Part shown: positions 1 through 10,754 of the stretch, one piece after another
Layout of the letters: every line of letters begins with the position of its first letter
How positions within the stretch are numbered: the first letter of the stretch is position 1
Assembly: GCF_002256285.1 (NCBI RefSeq)
Contig: NZ_NKJE01000002.1
Span: forward strand, 11,589-75,588
Length of the DNA: 64,000 nucleotides
Source of the DNA: Flavobacterium sp. BFFFF1
Lineage (GTDB): Bacteria > Bacteroidota > Bacteroidia > Flavobacteriales > Flavobacteriaceae
Reading direction: 5' to 3'
Made by a program: the position numbers and the translations under genes
Notes under the pieces: model-generated
What the model was told of the DNA's origin: nothing
Seen by the model: only the letters and a program-made list of their open reading frames with translations
Databases searched by the model: none

Positions 1-1569
1 GACCAACGGGCCAGATTATACGCTGCAGATAAAGGTTATCTTGAAAAAATTCAGGAAAATTCAGGACGGTTCAATATCAAAAATGCCGGACTCAACTCGG
101 AACAGTCCGATTACGGCGGTGCATTTTTCGGAGACGAACTGGTATTCACCACGGCCAGAGACACCGGTGGGCCTTTCGTCAGGAAAATGAAATGGAGCAA
201 TCAGGCGTTCAGTAACCTATATGCGTCAAAAGCCAAAGTCGATGGCAGTATGGCAGCACCCGAAAAGTTCACCAACATCCTGAATTCAAAGTTTAACGAA
301 GCGTCTGCCATCTTTACAAAGGACCAGAAAACGATGTATTTCACCCGCAATAATTTCACTGACGGCAAAAAGGGTAGAAGCAAAGACAAAAGGACATTAT
401 TGAAGCTGTATCGTGCTACTTTTGACGAAATTGAATGGGTAGACGTTGAAGAGCTCGATTTCAATAGCGATGAATTCAGCTGTGCGCATCCCGCTTTGAG
501 TACAAATGACAGGGAATTGTATTTTGCCTCCGACATGCCCGGCGGATTTGGCCAGTCTGACATTTATAAAATAAAAGTATATACCGATGGAACTTTTGGA
601 AAGCCAGTCAATTTAGGGCCGACAATTAATACCGAAGGAAAAGAAACCTTTCCGTTCATTTCCGATGACAATGAGTTGTATTTTGCCTCTGACGGCCATC
701 CCGGATTGGGCGGTCTTGACGTATTTGTTGCTAAGATAAAAGAGGATGGTACGCTTGAAGAGGTAAAGAATCTGGGACAACCGCTTAATTCAAAGGACGA
801 TGACTTCGCGTTCCTGATTGACAGCAAAAGCAGGAATGGCTTTTTTAGTTCAAATCGACCAGGAGGCGTTGGGTCAGATGATATTTACCGTTTTACCGAA
901 ACCAGGAAGATTAGCTGCGAACAGGTAATTGAGGGGTATGTGGTTGACGAGGAGACCGGAGATTTTCTTGGAAATTCACAAGTCGTTTTACTGGACGCAC
1001 AATTCAATATTGTTAAAGAAATGTACGCGAGTGAGCTGGGATTCTACAGCTTTCACGTGGACTGTGATCGAAAGTACTACATCCGCGCGAGCAAACTGAA
1101 ACATGAAACCAAAGAAATGACCATTGATGTACCGAAGGCGTACGGGAAAACAAGCGTAAATATTCCGCTGGATAAAAGATTTAAAACCTACGCTAAAGGT
1201 GATGATGTTGGCCCGAAACTCGGAATCCGTATGATTTATTTTGATTTAGACCGCGCAAACATCCGGCCTGACGCCGCATTGGAGCTTGAAAAAGTATTGG
1301 TATTATTGCAGAAAAATCCCAACCTCAAAATTGATATCCGTTCCCATACGGACAGCCGACAGACGCGAAAATACAACCAGAAATTATCTGATAAGCGCGC
1401 GAAAGCTACAATGGGCTGGCTTGTAAAGAGGGGCATTTCACCCGGCAGGCTCACGGCAAAAGGGTACGGCGAGTCGCAACCGGTAAACAAATGTGTTGAT
1501 GGTATTGACTGCACCGAAGCAGAGCACCAGCAAAACAGGCGCAGCCAATTTATTGTCACAGCGATGTAA
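1..1569 (+). CDS. OmpA family protein with PD40/WD40-like repeats (5'-truncated by window edge)
   Basis: Frame is open from base 1 into the 187..1569 ORF; repeated 'ELYFASD..GG.G..DIY' PD40 motifs; C-terminal OmpA domain 'IYFDLDRANIRPDAALELEKV...SHTDSR...LSDKRAKATMGWLVKRGI'. Confidence 0.9.
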   Translation, partial: DQRARLYAADKGYLEKIQENSGRFNIKNAGLNSEQSDYGGAFFGDELVFTTARDTGGPFVRKMKWSNQAFSNLYASKAKVDGSMAAPEKFTNILNSKFNEASAIFTKDQKTMYFTRNNFTDGKKGRSKDKRTLLKLYRATFDEIEWVDVEELDFNSDEFSCAHPALSTNDRELYFASDMPGGFGQSDIYKIKVYTDGTFGKPVNLGPTINTEGKETFPFISDDNELYFASDGHPGLGGLDVFVAKIKEDGTLEEVKNLGQPLNSKDDDFAFLIDSKSRNGFFSSNRPGGVGSDDIYRFTETRKISCEQVIEGYVVDEETGDFLGNSQVVLLDAQFNIVKEMYASELGFYSFHVDCDRKYYIRASKLKHETKEMTIDVPKAYGKTSVNIPLDKRFKTYAKGDDVGPKLGIRMIYFDLDRANIRPDAALELEKVLVLLQKNPNLKIDIRSHTDSRQTRKYNQKLSDKRAKATMGWLVKRGISPGRLTAKGYGESQPVNKCVDGIDCTEAEHQQNRRSQFIVTAM

Positions 1570-1662
1570 TGCCAATGTTTTTAAGCGTTTACACGTTCAA
1601 AAAACTTCGCTATAATTTTATGTTAATAGTATTCAACAAACTTGCACAATGTATTTGAATTG

Positions 1663-1670
1663 TTAATTTT
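1663..1670 (+). promoter_or_regulatory. Bacteroidota -7 box TAATTTTG, with TTG at 1642-1644
   Basis: TAnnTTTG consensus with an upstream TTG at 18-bp spacing, upstream of the PPIase operon. Confidence 0.4.
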
Positions 1671-1773
1671 GTCGGGTTGTTACAGATTAAAATGGTGGCT
1701 TTCCGTGTTTTTTGAAAATTGGAATACCATGTGCGCAAAAACAATTAAAATTTAAATTGAAAATTTAGCAATA

Positions 1774-3738
1774 ATGAGAATGAAACAATTGCTTCTAGGG
1801 CTGTTTCTAACCCTGAATCTGGCAGCTGTAGCCCAAAACAGCAAAAAGGAAGTGCTCTTTTCCATCGATGACAAACCTTATTACACCGACGAATTTGCGA
1901 GGGTTTACAAGAAAAATATCGATTTGGTAAAAGACGAAAGCCAGAAGGATTTAAACCAATATTTAGAACTTTTTATTGGTTACAAACTCAAAATCAACAA
2001 AGCAAATAAGCTCGGACTGCAAAACAATCCCAAGTACCAGACCGAACTCAAATCCTACAGAAGCCAGTTGGCCAAGAATTACCTGACGGATTCAAAAGTG
2101 ACCAAAGAATTGATTCAGGAAGCTTATAACCGATCCCTAAAAGAAATCAAAGCGTCTCATATTCTACTGATGGTTGATGAAAATGCTACCCCAGAGGATA
2201 CGTTGAAAGCATACAAACAAATTCAGGATATTCGCAGAAAAGCCATTGATGGTGAGGATTTTGGCAGGCTTGCCGAGCAATACTCACAGGATCCCTCTGC
2301 CAAGGAAAACAAAGGTGAATTAGGGTATTTTTCTGTCTTCAGAATGATTTACCCTTTCGAGTCAGCGGCTTATAAAACCGAAAAAGGGAAGGTTTCAAAT
2401 GTTGTGCGCACCCGTTTCGGATACCATTTAATCAAAGTGGAAGACATCCGCGACAACCGTGGCGAAATCACCGTGGCACACATCATGATTAACCGTCCGT
2501 CTGATCCGGTTCTGGCGCAAAAAGCAAAGTCTACAATACAGGATATCTATAAGAAATTACAGCAGGGTGAAAGTTTCGAGACGTTGGCGCAGCAATTTTC
2601 TGAAGATAAATCTTCAGCAGCAAAAGGTGGTGTATTGGGCAGGTTCTCTTCAGGGGAATTGAGTTCTGAGAAGTTCGAAGACGTCGCATTCTCCCTAACA
2701 AAGGAAAAGCCATTGTCTGAACCATTTGAATCAGAGTTTGGATGGCATATCGTGAAGCTTATGGATAAATTCCCGGTAAAAACGTATGAGCAAATGGAAA
2801 CAGAATTGGATAGTAAAATCAGGAAGGATGAGCGTTCCAGGCTTATCACCAATTCAATGAATGAAAAATTGAGAAAGAAATTTCCGTTAAAACGCGATGA
2901 TAAATTATACGCATTGGCAGCAAAAACAGTGACCAATGATTACTATACCAGTGCCTGGAAGCGTCCAACTGAGGGTAAGGATTTTGAAAAGCCGCTGTTT
3001 AAAATTCAGGAAAAGCCGATTAACGCGACTACTTTTCTGGAATATGTTGACAAGAGACAGAAAAACCCAATTGAACTGAAACCAATCAATAAGGCTGTAG
3101 ACAAGTTGTATGAAGACTTCGTTGACGAACAATTGAATGTCTACTATAATGACGATTTGGAAAAAGAGTTTCCTGAATTTGCCGATGTCATGGAAGAATA
3201 CCGCGACGGCCTGCTGTTGTTTGACCTTATGGAGAAAGAGATCTGGGAAAAGTCTAAAACGGATACGCTCGGACTCGAGAACTTTTACAAAAGCCACGAG
3301 CAAAATTACAAATGGAAGAAAAGGTATGATGTTTTGATCGCTTCTTCCACCAATCCTGAGTTTGCTAAAAAAGCCAGGAAAATGTTAGAGCAGGGGAAAT
3401 CTGCAGATTTTATAAAAGAAAAACTGAACACGAAGGAATCTGTGAATATTATGATCAGTGAAGGTGTATACGAAGAAGGCAATGACGTGCTTCCAAAAAA
3501 TATCCTGTCACAGCCGGGCGTTACCGAGACTTCGCAAAAAGGTGATTACTATTTTGTGGCCAAAGTAAACAAGGTTATCCCCGAAGGCTCCAAAAAGCTG
3601 GAGGAATGTAAAGGCAAGGCAATTAATGATTACCAGCAGTATCTTGAGGAAAATTGGGTGACTGCGTTGAAAAAGGAATTCAGCATCAAGGTGAATCAGG
3701 ATGTTTTTGAAAAAGTGAAAAAGGAAATCAAGATATAG
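1774..3738 (+). CDS. Peptidylprolyl isomerase, PpiC/parvulin type, two rotamase domains
   Basis: Signal peptide; 'KASHILLMVDENATPEDT...FGRLAEQYSQDPSAKENKGELGYF' and 'VAHIMINRP...FETLAQQFSEDKSSAAKGGVLGRF'. Confidence 0.9.
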   Translation: MRMKQLLLGLFLTLNLAAVAQNSKKEVLFSIDDKPYYTDEFARVYKKNIDLVKDESQKDLNQYLELFIGYKLKINKANKLGLQNNPKYQTELKSYRSQLAKNYLTDSKVTKELIQEAYNRSLKEIKASHILLMVDENATPEDTLKAYKQIQDIRRKAIDGEDFGRLAEQYSQDPSAKENKGELGYFSVFRMIYPFESAAYKTEKGKVSNVVRTRFGYHLIKVEDIRDNRGEITVAHIMINRPSDPVLAQKAKSTIQDIYKKLQQGESFETLAQQFSEDKSSAAKGGVLGRFSSGELSSEKFEDVAFSLTKEKPLSEPFESEFGWHIVKLMDKFPVKTYEQMETELDSKIRKDERSRLITNSMNEKLRKKFPLKRDDKLYALAAKTVTNDYYTSAWKRPTEGKDFEKPLFKIQEKPINATTFLEYVDKRQKNPIELKPINKAVDKLYEDFVDEQLNVYYNDDLEKEFPEFADVMEEYRDGLLLFDLMEKEIWEKSKTDTLGLENFYKSHEQNYKWKKRYDVLIASSTNPEFAKKARKMLEQGKSADFIKEKLNTKESVNIMISEGVYEEGNDVLPKNILSQPGVTETSQKGDYYFVAKVNKVIPEGSKKLEECKGKAINDYQQYLEENWVTALKKEFSIKVNQDVFEKVKKEIKI

Positions 3739-4587
3739 ATGGGGCGCAGCCTCGGCATATTACTTGTTTGCTGCTTTTTGTCATGCAAAAATTTCAAGCC
3801 TGAGGCGAAGCCGGAAGCCATTGCCCGTGTTGAAGAATCCTATCTGTACAAAGACGATATCCGGGATTTAATTCCTCCGGGAACATCCAAACCGGACAGT
3901 GTCATTATCGTGAAAAATTTTATCGACCGCTGGGCAAGCCAGAAACTGCTGATTAAAGCTGCCGAAGTAAATCTTGGAAAAGATAAGAAGGCCGAATTCA
4001 ACGAGTTGATTAAACAGTACAAAAGTGATCTTTACACCAAAGCGTATCTGGAGGAAATTGTTAAGCGGTCAATCGACACGTTGGTTTCCGACAATGAACT
4101 GAAGGATTATTATAAGGAGAATAAGGATAATTTCAGAACAAACGGAATTTTAGTGCGGCTTCGGTTCATTAACCTGCCTAAGGATCACCCAAAGTTTGAA
4201 ACCATAAGGAGTAAGTTCCTTGATTTCAGGAAATCTGATAGGAAGTTTTGGGATACCTATCAGGTACAGTTCAAAAATTCGGCGCTCAACGATTCAGTCT
4301 GGGTAGACATGGGGCAGATTTATCGAAAGTTGCCGTTCATTAATCCAGACAACCGGGACACATATATTTCAGGAGGTGTTTCGTTTCAAAGGCCCGAAGG
4401 AAATAATGTCTATCTTGTTAAGGTACGGGATGTCATTGATAAAAACCAGATTGCGCCTTATGCCTACCTGAAGCCCACATTAATAGAAGTGATCCTGAAT
4501 AAAAGAAAGCTGGAATTGATTAAAAAGTTTGAAAAGGAAATAACAGATGATGCCATCAAAAATGACAAATATGAAATTTATAAATAA
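3739..4587 (+). CDS. Lipoprotein, PpiC/SurA-related, apparently without an intact rotamase core
   Basis: Lipobox 'LLVCCFLSCKN'; abuts PPIase genes on both sides; SurA-N-like helical region. Confidence 0.65.
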   Translation: MGRSLGILLVCCFLSCKNFKPEAKPEAIARVEESYLYKDDIRDLIPPGTSKPDSVIIVKNFIDRWASQKLLIKAAEVNLGKDKKAEFNELIKQYKSDLYTKAYLEEIVKRSIDTLVSDNELKDYYKENKDNFRTNGILVRLRFINLPKDHPKFETIRSKFLDFRKSDRKFWDTYQVQFKNSALNDSVWVDMGQIYRKLPFINPDNRDTYISGGVSFQRPEGNNVYLVKVRDVIDKNQIAPYAYLKPTLIEVILNKRKLELIKKFEKEITDDAIKNDKYEIYK

Positions 4588-5980
4588 AAAGATTGGAATG
4601 CTTTGGGCCGTAATGTTGTTGACGGTTTTAAATGCGGGAGCGCAGGAAATCATAAAGGATACTGTACCGCCCGCAAAGAAATCCAGCAACAAAAGACAAA
4701 AAATTGATGGGGTCGTAGCAACTGTCGGAGATTACCTGATTCTTGATTCCGACATTGATAAAAACTTTATCGAGCTTTCCAGTCAGGGAAATTCAATTAA
4801 AGACATCAGCCGTTGCCAAATGCTGGGAATGTTGATGGAAGACAGGTTGTATGCGCACCAGGCCATTCAGGATAGTATTGTAGTCACCGATGCCGAAATC
4901 AACGGCATGATGGACGAGAGAATAGCTGCAATGCTTGAACAAACTGGCGGTACGATGGACAAGCTGGTGAAATTTTACAAAAAGGATAGTGAAGAGGATT
5001 TCCGATCTTATTTCTTTGATGTATTGAAAATGGGAAAGCTAACCAATGAAATGCGCAAGAAAATTGTGGAAAAAGTAGAAGTTACGCCCGAAGAAGTCCG
5101 CAACTTCTTTAAGAAGATTCCACAAAACGAATTGCCGGAGTTTGGCGAAGAAGTAGAGGTTTCCCAAATCGTTATCCAGCCGAAGGTATCACAGGAGGAA
5201 AAGCAAAAGGTAATTGACAAGCTCAATTCATTCAAAAAGGACATCCAGGAAGGAGGCTCAAGCTTTTTCAGTAAAGCGGTACTGTATTCTCAGGATCCTG
5301 GATCGAAGTCCAATGGCGGATATTACAAAATGAACCGCAAAACACCTTTTGTCAAAGAATTTAAGGACGTAGCATTCAGCCTCGATGAGGGACAGATATC
5401 TGCGCCATTCGAAACGGCGTTTGGATTCCACATTATTTATATTGAAAAAATCAGAGGCCAGGAAGTCGATTTAAGGCATATTTTGCTGATGCCTAAAATT
5501 ACCGAAGAATCGATGAACGATGCCAAAGAAGAAATTACCAATATCAGGCAGAAAATCGTCAGCGGTCAGATCTCCTTCGCTGATGCAGCACGCAGCTCTT
5601 CTGACGAAAAAGAGACAAAAACCAATGGCGGCGCACTGATTAACCCAAAGACGCTTGATACTAAATTTGATATGACCAAAATGGATCCTGTGCTTTATGG
5701 GCAGGTTTCAAACCTTAAAACCGGTGAGATTTCCGCGCCTTTTGAAGATGAGGATCAAAGTGGGAAAAAAATGTATAAGATTGTGATGGTGACGAATAAA
5801 ATCCCAACACATACTGCGGACTATGCTAAGGATTACCTGAAAATTAAGGACTTGGCTTTGAAGGAAAAGCAAATTAAGGAAATCGGAAAATGGACCACCG
5901 AGAAAATAAAGGAAACCTACATCAAGGTGAATGGCGAGTACAGAAATTGCGAATTCGAAAGCAACTGGCTTAAAAAATAA
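4571..5980 (+). CDS. SurA-like periplasmic peptidylprolyl isomerase
   Basis: Signal peptide from internal Met; 'VDGVVATVGDYLILDSDID' SurA N-domain-like start; two parvulin domains ('VSQIVIQPKVS', 'DLRHILLMPKI'); overlaps the upstream gene. Confidence 0.88.
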   Translation: MKFINKKIGMLWAVMLLTVLNAGAQEIIKDTVPPAKKSSNKRQKIDGVVATVGDYLILDSDIDKNFIELSSQGNSIKDISRCQMLGMLMEDRLYAHQAIQDSIVVTDAEINGMMDERIAAMLEQTGGTMDKLVKFYKKDSEEDFRSYFFDVLKMGKLTNEMRKKIVEKVEVTPEEVRNFFKKIPQNELPEFGEEVEVSQIVIQPKVSQEEKQKVIDKLNSFKKDIQEGGSSFFSKAVLYSQDPGSKSNGGYYKMNRKTPFVKEFKDVAFSLDEGQISAPFETAFGFHIIYIEKIRGQEVDLRHILLMPKITEESMNDAKEEITNIRQKIVSGQISFADAARSSSDEKETKTNGGALINPKTLDTKFDMTKMDPVLYGQVSNLKTGEISAPFEDEDQSGKKMYKIVMVTNKIPTHTADYAKDYLKIKDLALKEKQIKEIGKWTTEKIKETYIKVNGEYRNCEFESNWLKK

Positions 5981-5982
5981 AT

Positions 5983-5990
5983 TATATTTG
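5983..5990 (+). promoter_or_regulatory. -7 box TATATTTG upstream of MoxR
   Basis: TAnnTTTG match 36 bp upstream of the start codon. Confidence 0.4.
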
Positions 5991-6025
5991 TCCAAATGCA
6001 TAATCAACCAAATTAAAATCCCAAC

Positions 6026-6979
6026 ATGTCCGACGTAACTGCTATAGAAAGACTGGTTCAGAAAAGAACCGAATTGAAAAACGAGATATCAAAAATCATT
6101 GTAGGACAGGAAGAAGTTGTTGATCAGATCTTATTGAGCATCTTTTCAGGCGGACACGCTTTGCTTGTCGGCGTGCCCGGTCTCGCAAAAACACTGATGG
6201 TAAACACGATCGCACAGGCGTTGGGGTTGGACTTCAAAAGGATCCAGTTTACACCGGATTTGATGCCGTCCGATATTCTGGGAAGTGAAATTCTGGATGA
6301 AAGCCGCCAGTTTAAATTTATAAAAGGCCCTATTTTTTCCAATATTATCCTGGCCGACGAAATCAACAGGACACCACCTAAAACCCAGGCCGCACTACTT
6401 GAGGCGATGCAGGAAAGGGCGGTGACCATTGCCGGACACAACTACAAGCTCGATTTGCCTTACTTTGTGCTTGCAACCCAAAATCCAATTGAGCAGGAGG
6501 GAACCTATCCGCTTCCTGAAGCACAGCTTGACCGCTTTATGTTTTCCATAAAACTTGATTATCCTTCGTTTGCGGAAGAAGTTCAGGTGGTAAAAAGCAC
6601 GACGTCCGACGCTAAAGCCACGATTAATGCGTTATTTAGCGCACAGGAGATAATTGACTTCCAGCAGTTGATCCGTAGGGTGCCCGTTGCTGATAATGTG
6701 ATTGAGTATGCTGTAACACTTGTGAGCAAAACGAGGCCTGACAATACACTGTCAAACGATTACATCAAGACTTACATTGATTGGGGCGCAGGACCGAGGG
6801 CTTCCCAAAACCTGATTTTGGCCGCGAAAGCCAATGCTGCATTTAATGGTAAATTCTCACCGGATATAGAAGATGTTAAAGCGGTTGCTACCGGAATACT
6901 GAGGCACAGGGTGGTGAAAAACTACAAAGCAGACGCCGAAGGCATTACCATAGAGAGAATTATCGCTTCGCTTTTTTAG
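6026..6979 (+). CDS. MoxR family AAA+ ATPase
   Basis: 'GGHALLVGVPGLAKTLMVNTIAQAL', 'ILADEINRTPPKTQAALLEAMQE', 'ATQNPIEQEGTYPLPEAQLDRFMF'. Confidence 0.95.
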   Translation: MSDVTAIERLVQKRTELKNEISKIIVGQEEVVDQILLSIFSGGHALLVGVPGLAKTLMVNTIAQALGLDFKRIQFTPDLMPSDILGSEILDESRQFKFIKGPIFSNIILADEINRTPPKTQAALLEAMQERAVTIAGHNYKLDLPYFVLATQNPIEQEGTYPLPEAQLDRFMFSIKLDYPSFAEEVQVVKSTTSDAKATINALFSAQEIIDFQQLIRRVPVADNVIEYAVTLVSKTRPDNTLSNDYIKTYIDWGAGPRASQNLILAAKANAAFNGKFSPDIEDVKAVATGILRHRVVKNYKADAEGITIERIIASLF

Positions 6980-8114
6980 AACCCGGATCCATTCGGGCGT
7001 CAAGTTCACTGTCATAAAAGAAAAGGAACATACTGCCCATCATATCCTGCTTTACAGAAGTGGTATTGTTAACTTCAAGAACAACTTCATACTCATGGTC
7101 CTTGTATAGCCAGACACCTTGTTCAGATGTGAAAGGAGCAATACTTTCAATACCAATCCGATTTTTAAAATTTACAATGCTGCTCGTGAAAACGGCGGCA
7201 TTTTTTGTTTTGTCAAATAAAGTAATCGAAGTGGCAAATGGATGCACATGGATTGCAGATGCGTGTAGTCGTAAACTATCCTTAATCATCAATTGGTCAT
7301 TGACCTTACAACGATAGGTATTTTTTCCCGCGGGTACAACCCAATGCCCGGAAAGCTTACGGCCTTTCGCATCGCAATAATCATGGCTGTCAGTTGTAAC
7401 CGGGATACAATAATTCCTCGAAGGATCAAGCGGTTCCCGATAAGGGTCCTTTTCATCATATGGAAGCATGATAAACGCATGTCCTACACGCAAAGGCTTC
7501 AACGCAGCCTTTGAATATTCCACTGAAACCTGGTGCTTTACCCAAATCGTGCTGTCTTTTACATTGTGGTTCAGCGCCTGGGTGGTGACCTCAAGCAAAT
7601 CGTTGCCACGCATCGGTATACCAAATCCGGCTGGGAGATGGAATGACTCCATCCCATGGGATAAAGAAGCCATTCTGGGGAATTGTTGCCCAATCCGGTC
7701 TTTCAGCCCAAGACCATCGTAATAACGCACATCATTAAAATCAAAATTGGTATGGCAGATAAAATCGTTCGAAATCCTCTTTTTTGTTTTGGCATCCAGC
7801 GCTTCTACACCAAAGCCGGTGAACCAGATCATCGAAGTATCCCTGGAGATCTGGATCATTCTGGACCCTGCGGGTCCCTGCATCGATTTATAAATGTCGT
7901 CAATCATGAAGGTCGGGGACAACATGACGTATTTTTGGGAATCGTTGCCAACGTGCCATTCTGAATCAGACAGGCCTAACTTGTACAAGAGATTGTTTTT
8001 TAAAACGGCCTTGTGCCTGTTTGAAAATTGGGTATACGCCAATCCAAAAGCCAAAAGCAGCACCAATGAAACAAGACCAAAAATTTTGAGTATTTTTTTT
8101 ACACGCACAACCAA
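6960..8114 (-). CDS. Membrane-anchored/secreted protein resembling copper type II monooxygenase (PHM/DBH-like) domains
   Basis: N-terminal TM/signal; 'LHASAIHVHPFATSITLFD' and 'YEVVLEVNNTTSVKQDMMGSMFLFFYD' resemble the PHM CuM His-x-His and Met ligand segments. Confidence 0.55.
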   Translation of the reverse strand: MVVRVKKILKIFGLVSLVLLLAFGLAYTQFSNRHKAVLKNNLLYKLGLSDSEWHVGNDSQKYVMLSPTFMIDDIYKSMQGPAGSRMIQISRDTSMIWFTGFGVEALDAKTKKRISNDFICHTNFDFNDVRYYDGLGLKDRIGQQFPRMASLSHGMESFHLPAGFGIPMRGNDLLEVTTQALNHNVKDSTIWVKHQVSVEYSKAALKPLRVGHAFIMLPYDEKDPYREPLDPSRNYCIPVTTDSHDYCDAKGRKLSGHWVVPAGKNTYRCKVNDQLMIKDSLRLHASAIHVHPFATSITLFDKTKNAAVFTSSIVNFKNRIGIESIAPFTSEQGVWLYKDHEYEVVLEVNNTTSVKQDMMGSMFLFFYDSELDARMDPGSKKAKR

Positions 8115-8432
8115 TTCATTTTTACGGATATTTTCGCTAAGAAATCGTTTACAAACTTAGTATAATTTCAACCTATATTGATAATTTAGAAGCATTCTTT
8201 GTATTTTGAGCCCTATCGAAAAAGAGATGGATTCCGAAATCATCAAAAAAACTTCCTTAAATTAACAATTAGGCAAAATTTTAATTCAAAAGCCATATTT
8301 AATCAAAAAATCGTTCTTTAATTTCGTTTTCAGCAATAATAATGCTTCGAAAGCTTACTTTTATTAGAAATCTTTCAAGTATGCACCGAATTCATTAAAT
8401 TTGCAACACAAAAAACAAACAATACATTTTTT

Positions 8433-10700
8433 ATGGCTTTTGATATCGAAATGATTAAAAATGTGTACGCGAATATGACTACCCGCGTTGATAAAGCAAG
8501 GGAAATTGTCGGACGTCCACTCACACTGACTGAAAAAATCCTATACAACCACCTTTGGGAAGGACTTCCTTCGAAAGCGTTCACAAGAGGTAAAGACTAC
8601 GTTGACTTTGCACCGGATCGTGTAGCCTGCCAGGATGCCACCGCACAGATGGCCCTACTGCAGTTCATGCACGCCGGGAAATCTAAAGTTGCTGTACCCA
8701 CCACCGTGCACTGTGATCACCTGATCCAGGCAAAAGTGGATGCGGTTACCGATTTGGCACGTGCCAAGACCCAAAGCAACGAAGTATTCGATTTCCTTTC
8801 CTCTGTATCCAACAAATACGGCATTGGGTTCTGGAAACCAGGTGCAGGAATCATCCACCAGGTAGTGCTGGAAAATTATGCATTTCCGGGCGGAATGATG
8901 ATCGGGACGGATTCGCATACGGTCAATGCCGGCGGATTGGGAATGGTCGCCATCGGTGTTGGTGGTGCTGATGCCGTAGATGTCATGTCCGGTATGGCTT
9001 GGGAGCTTAAATTTCCTAAACTGATTGGTGTAAAACTAACCGGAAAACTTTCCGGATGGACGGCTCCAAAAGATGTAATCTTAAAAGTGGCCGGAATCCT
9101 GACCGTAAAAGGCGGAACCGGAGCGATTGTGGAATATTTCGGAGAAGGCGCTGAAGCCATGTCCTGTACCGGAAAAGGTACCATCTGTAACATGGGTGCC
9201 GAAATCGGTGCGACAACTTCAACATTCGGATATGACGCGTCAATGGACCGTTACCTCCGTTCTACCGACCGTGCTGAAATCGCTGACGAAGCCAATAAAA
9301 TTGCCGCTTACCTTACCGGTGATGCGGAAGTATATGCAAATCCTGAGCAATATTTTGACCAGGTGATCGAAATCAACCTTTCTGAACTGGAGCCTTACTT
9401 AAACGGGCCGTTCACGCCGGATTTGGCAACGCCCATTTCCAAAATGAAAGAAGAAGCAATCAAAAACGATTGGCCTTTAAAAATAGAGTACGGACTAATC
9501 GGCTCGTGTACCAACTCTTCTTACGAAGACATTTCGCGTGCGGCTTCGCTGGCCAAACAGGTGGCTGCGAAAAACCTAAAGACAAAATCACATTTTACCA
9601 TCACGCCGGGTTCTGAACTCGTGCGTTACACCATTGAGCGCGACGGTTTCATCGATGCGTTTGACGCGATTGGGGCGACCGTGTTTGCCAATGCCTGCGG
9701 ACCATGTATCGGGATGTGGGATAGGGAAGGGGCTGAAAAAGAAGAGCGCAACACCATTGTACACTCTTTCAACCGCAACTTCTCCAAACGTGCGGACGGT
9801 AATCCAAATACATTAGCTTTCGTGGGATCGCCTGAACTGGTGTCGGCACTTGCGATTGCAGGAGATCTCTCTTTCAACCCATTAACGGATACGTTAATCA
9901 ACGAAGATGGTGAAGAAGTAAGATTAGACGAACCAACAGGAAGCGAATTGCCGCCACGTGGATTCGCAGTAGAAGATGCCGGTTTCCAAGCACCTGCACT
10001 GGATGGTTCTGGGGTATCGGTTGTAGTGAGCCCAACTTCTGAAAGGCTGCAATTGCTTGCGCCATTCGACCCATGGGACCGCAAAAATATTACGGGAGCC
10101 AAATTGTTAATCAAAGCTTTTGGAAAATGTACCACAGACCACATCTCGATGGCGGGACCGTGGCTGCGTTTCCGCGGACACCTGGACAACATCTCCAACA
10201 ACATGCTGATTGGGGCCATTAACGCATTTAACCAAAAAGCAAACTCTGTGAAAAACCAATTGACGGGTGCTTATGAAGCCGTACCAACCGTACAGCGTGC
10301 TTACAAAGCTGCCGGAATTCCTTCGGTTGTGGTGGGCGATCATAACTATGGTGAAGGTTCCTCAAGGGAGCATGCCGCAATGGAGCCAAGATTCCTCGGT
10401 GTAAAAGCGGTATTGGTAAAATCATTTGCCAGGATCCACGAGACAAACCTGAAAAAACAGGGTATGTTGGCGCTGACTTTTGCCAATGAAGCGGACTATG
10501 ATAAAATCCAGGAGAATGACACGATCAGCTTTACGAACCTTACCGAGTTTGCTCCGGGTGTGCCTTTGACACTCGAGTTTGCACACGAAGACGGTTCAGT
10601 AGATGTGATCCTCGCAAACCACACCTACAACGAAGGCCAGATTGGCTGGTTTGTAGCGGGATCCGCGCTGAACCTGATTGCGCTTGCCGGAAAAGCATAG
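8433..10700 (+). CDS. acnA: Aconitate hydratase
   Basis: '[15 protein letters not shown]', '[12 protein letters not shown]', '[22 protein letters not shown]'; 755 aa, mitochondrial-type aconitase. Confidence 0.93.
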   Translation: MAFDIEMIKNVYANMTTRVDKAREIVGRPLTLTEKILYNHLWEGLPSKAFTRGKDYVDFAPDRVACQDATAQMALLQFMHAGKSKVAVPTTVHCDHLIQAKVDAVTDLARAKTQSNEVFDFLSSVSNKYGIGFWKPGAGIIHQVVLENYAFPGGMMIGTDSHTVNAGGLGMVAIGVGGADAVDVMSGMAWELKFPKLIGVKLTGKLSGWTAPKDVILKVAGILTVKGGTGAIVEYFGEGAEAMSCTGKGTICNMGAEIGATTSTFGYDASMDRYLRSTDRAEIADEANKIAAYLTGDAEVYANPEQYFDQVIEINLSELEPYLNGPFTPDLATPISKMKEEAIKNDWPLKIEYGLIGSCTNSSYEDISRAASLAKQVAAKNLKTKSHFTITPGSELVRYTIERDGFIDAFDAIGATVFANACGPCIGMWDREGAEKEERNTIVHSFNRNFSKRADGNPNTLAFVGSPELVSALAIAGDLSFNPLTDTLINEDGEEVRLDEPTGSELPPRGFAVEDAGFQAPALDGSGVSVVVSPTSERLQLLAPFDPWDRKNITGAKLLIKAFGKCTTDHISMAGPWLRFRGHLDNISNNMLIGAINAFNQKANSVKNQLTGAYEAVPTVQRAYKAAGIPSVVVGDHNYGEGSSREHAAMEPRFLGVKAVLVKSFARIHETNLKKQGMLALTFANEADYDKIQENDTISFTNLTEFAPGVPLTLEFAHEDGSVDVILANHTYNEGQIGWFVAGSALNLIALAGKA

Positions 10701-10720
10701 TATACTCCTACATTAATAAA

Positions 10721-10754
10721 AAAAAACGCCTTGTGAAAACAGGGCGTTTTTTTA
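10721..10754. terminator. Rho-independent terminator (bidirectional)
   Basis: aaaaaacgcc-ttgtgaaaacag-ggcgttttttt. Confidence 0.8.

Noticed and set aside
9626-10219. 197-aa ORF antisense to aconitase
   Set aside because: Codon shadow of a highly conserved gene; Ser/Pro-rich random-looking composition.
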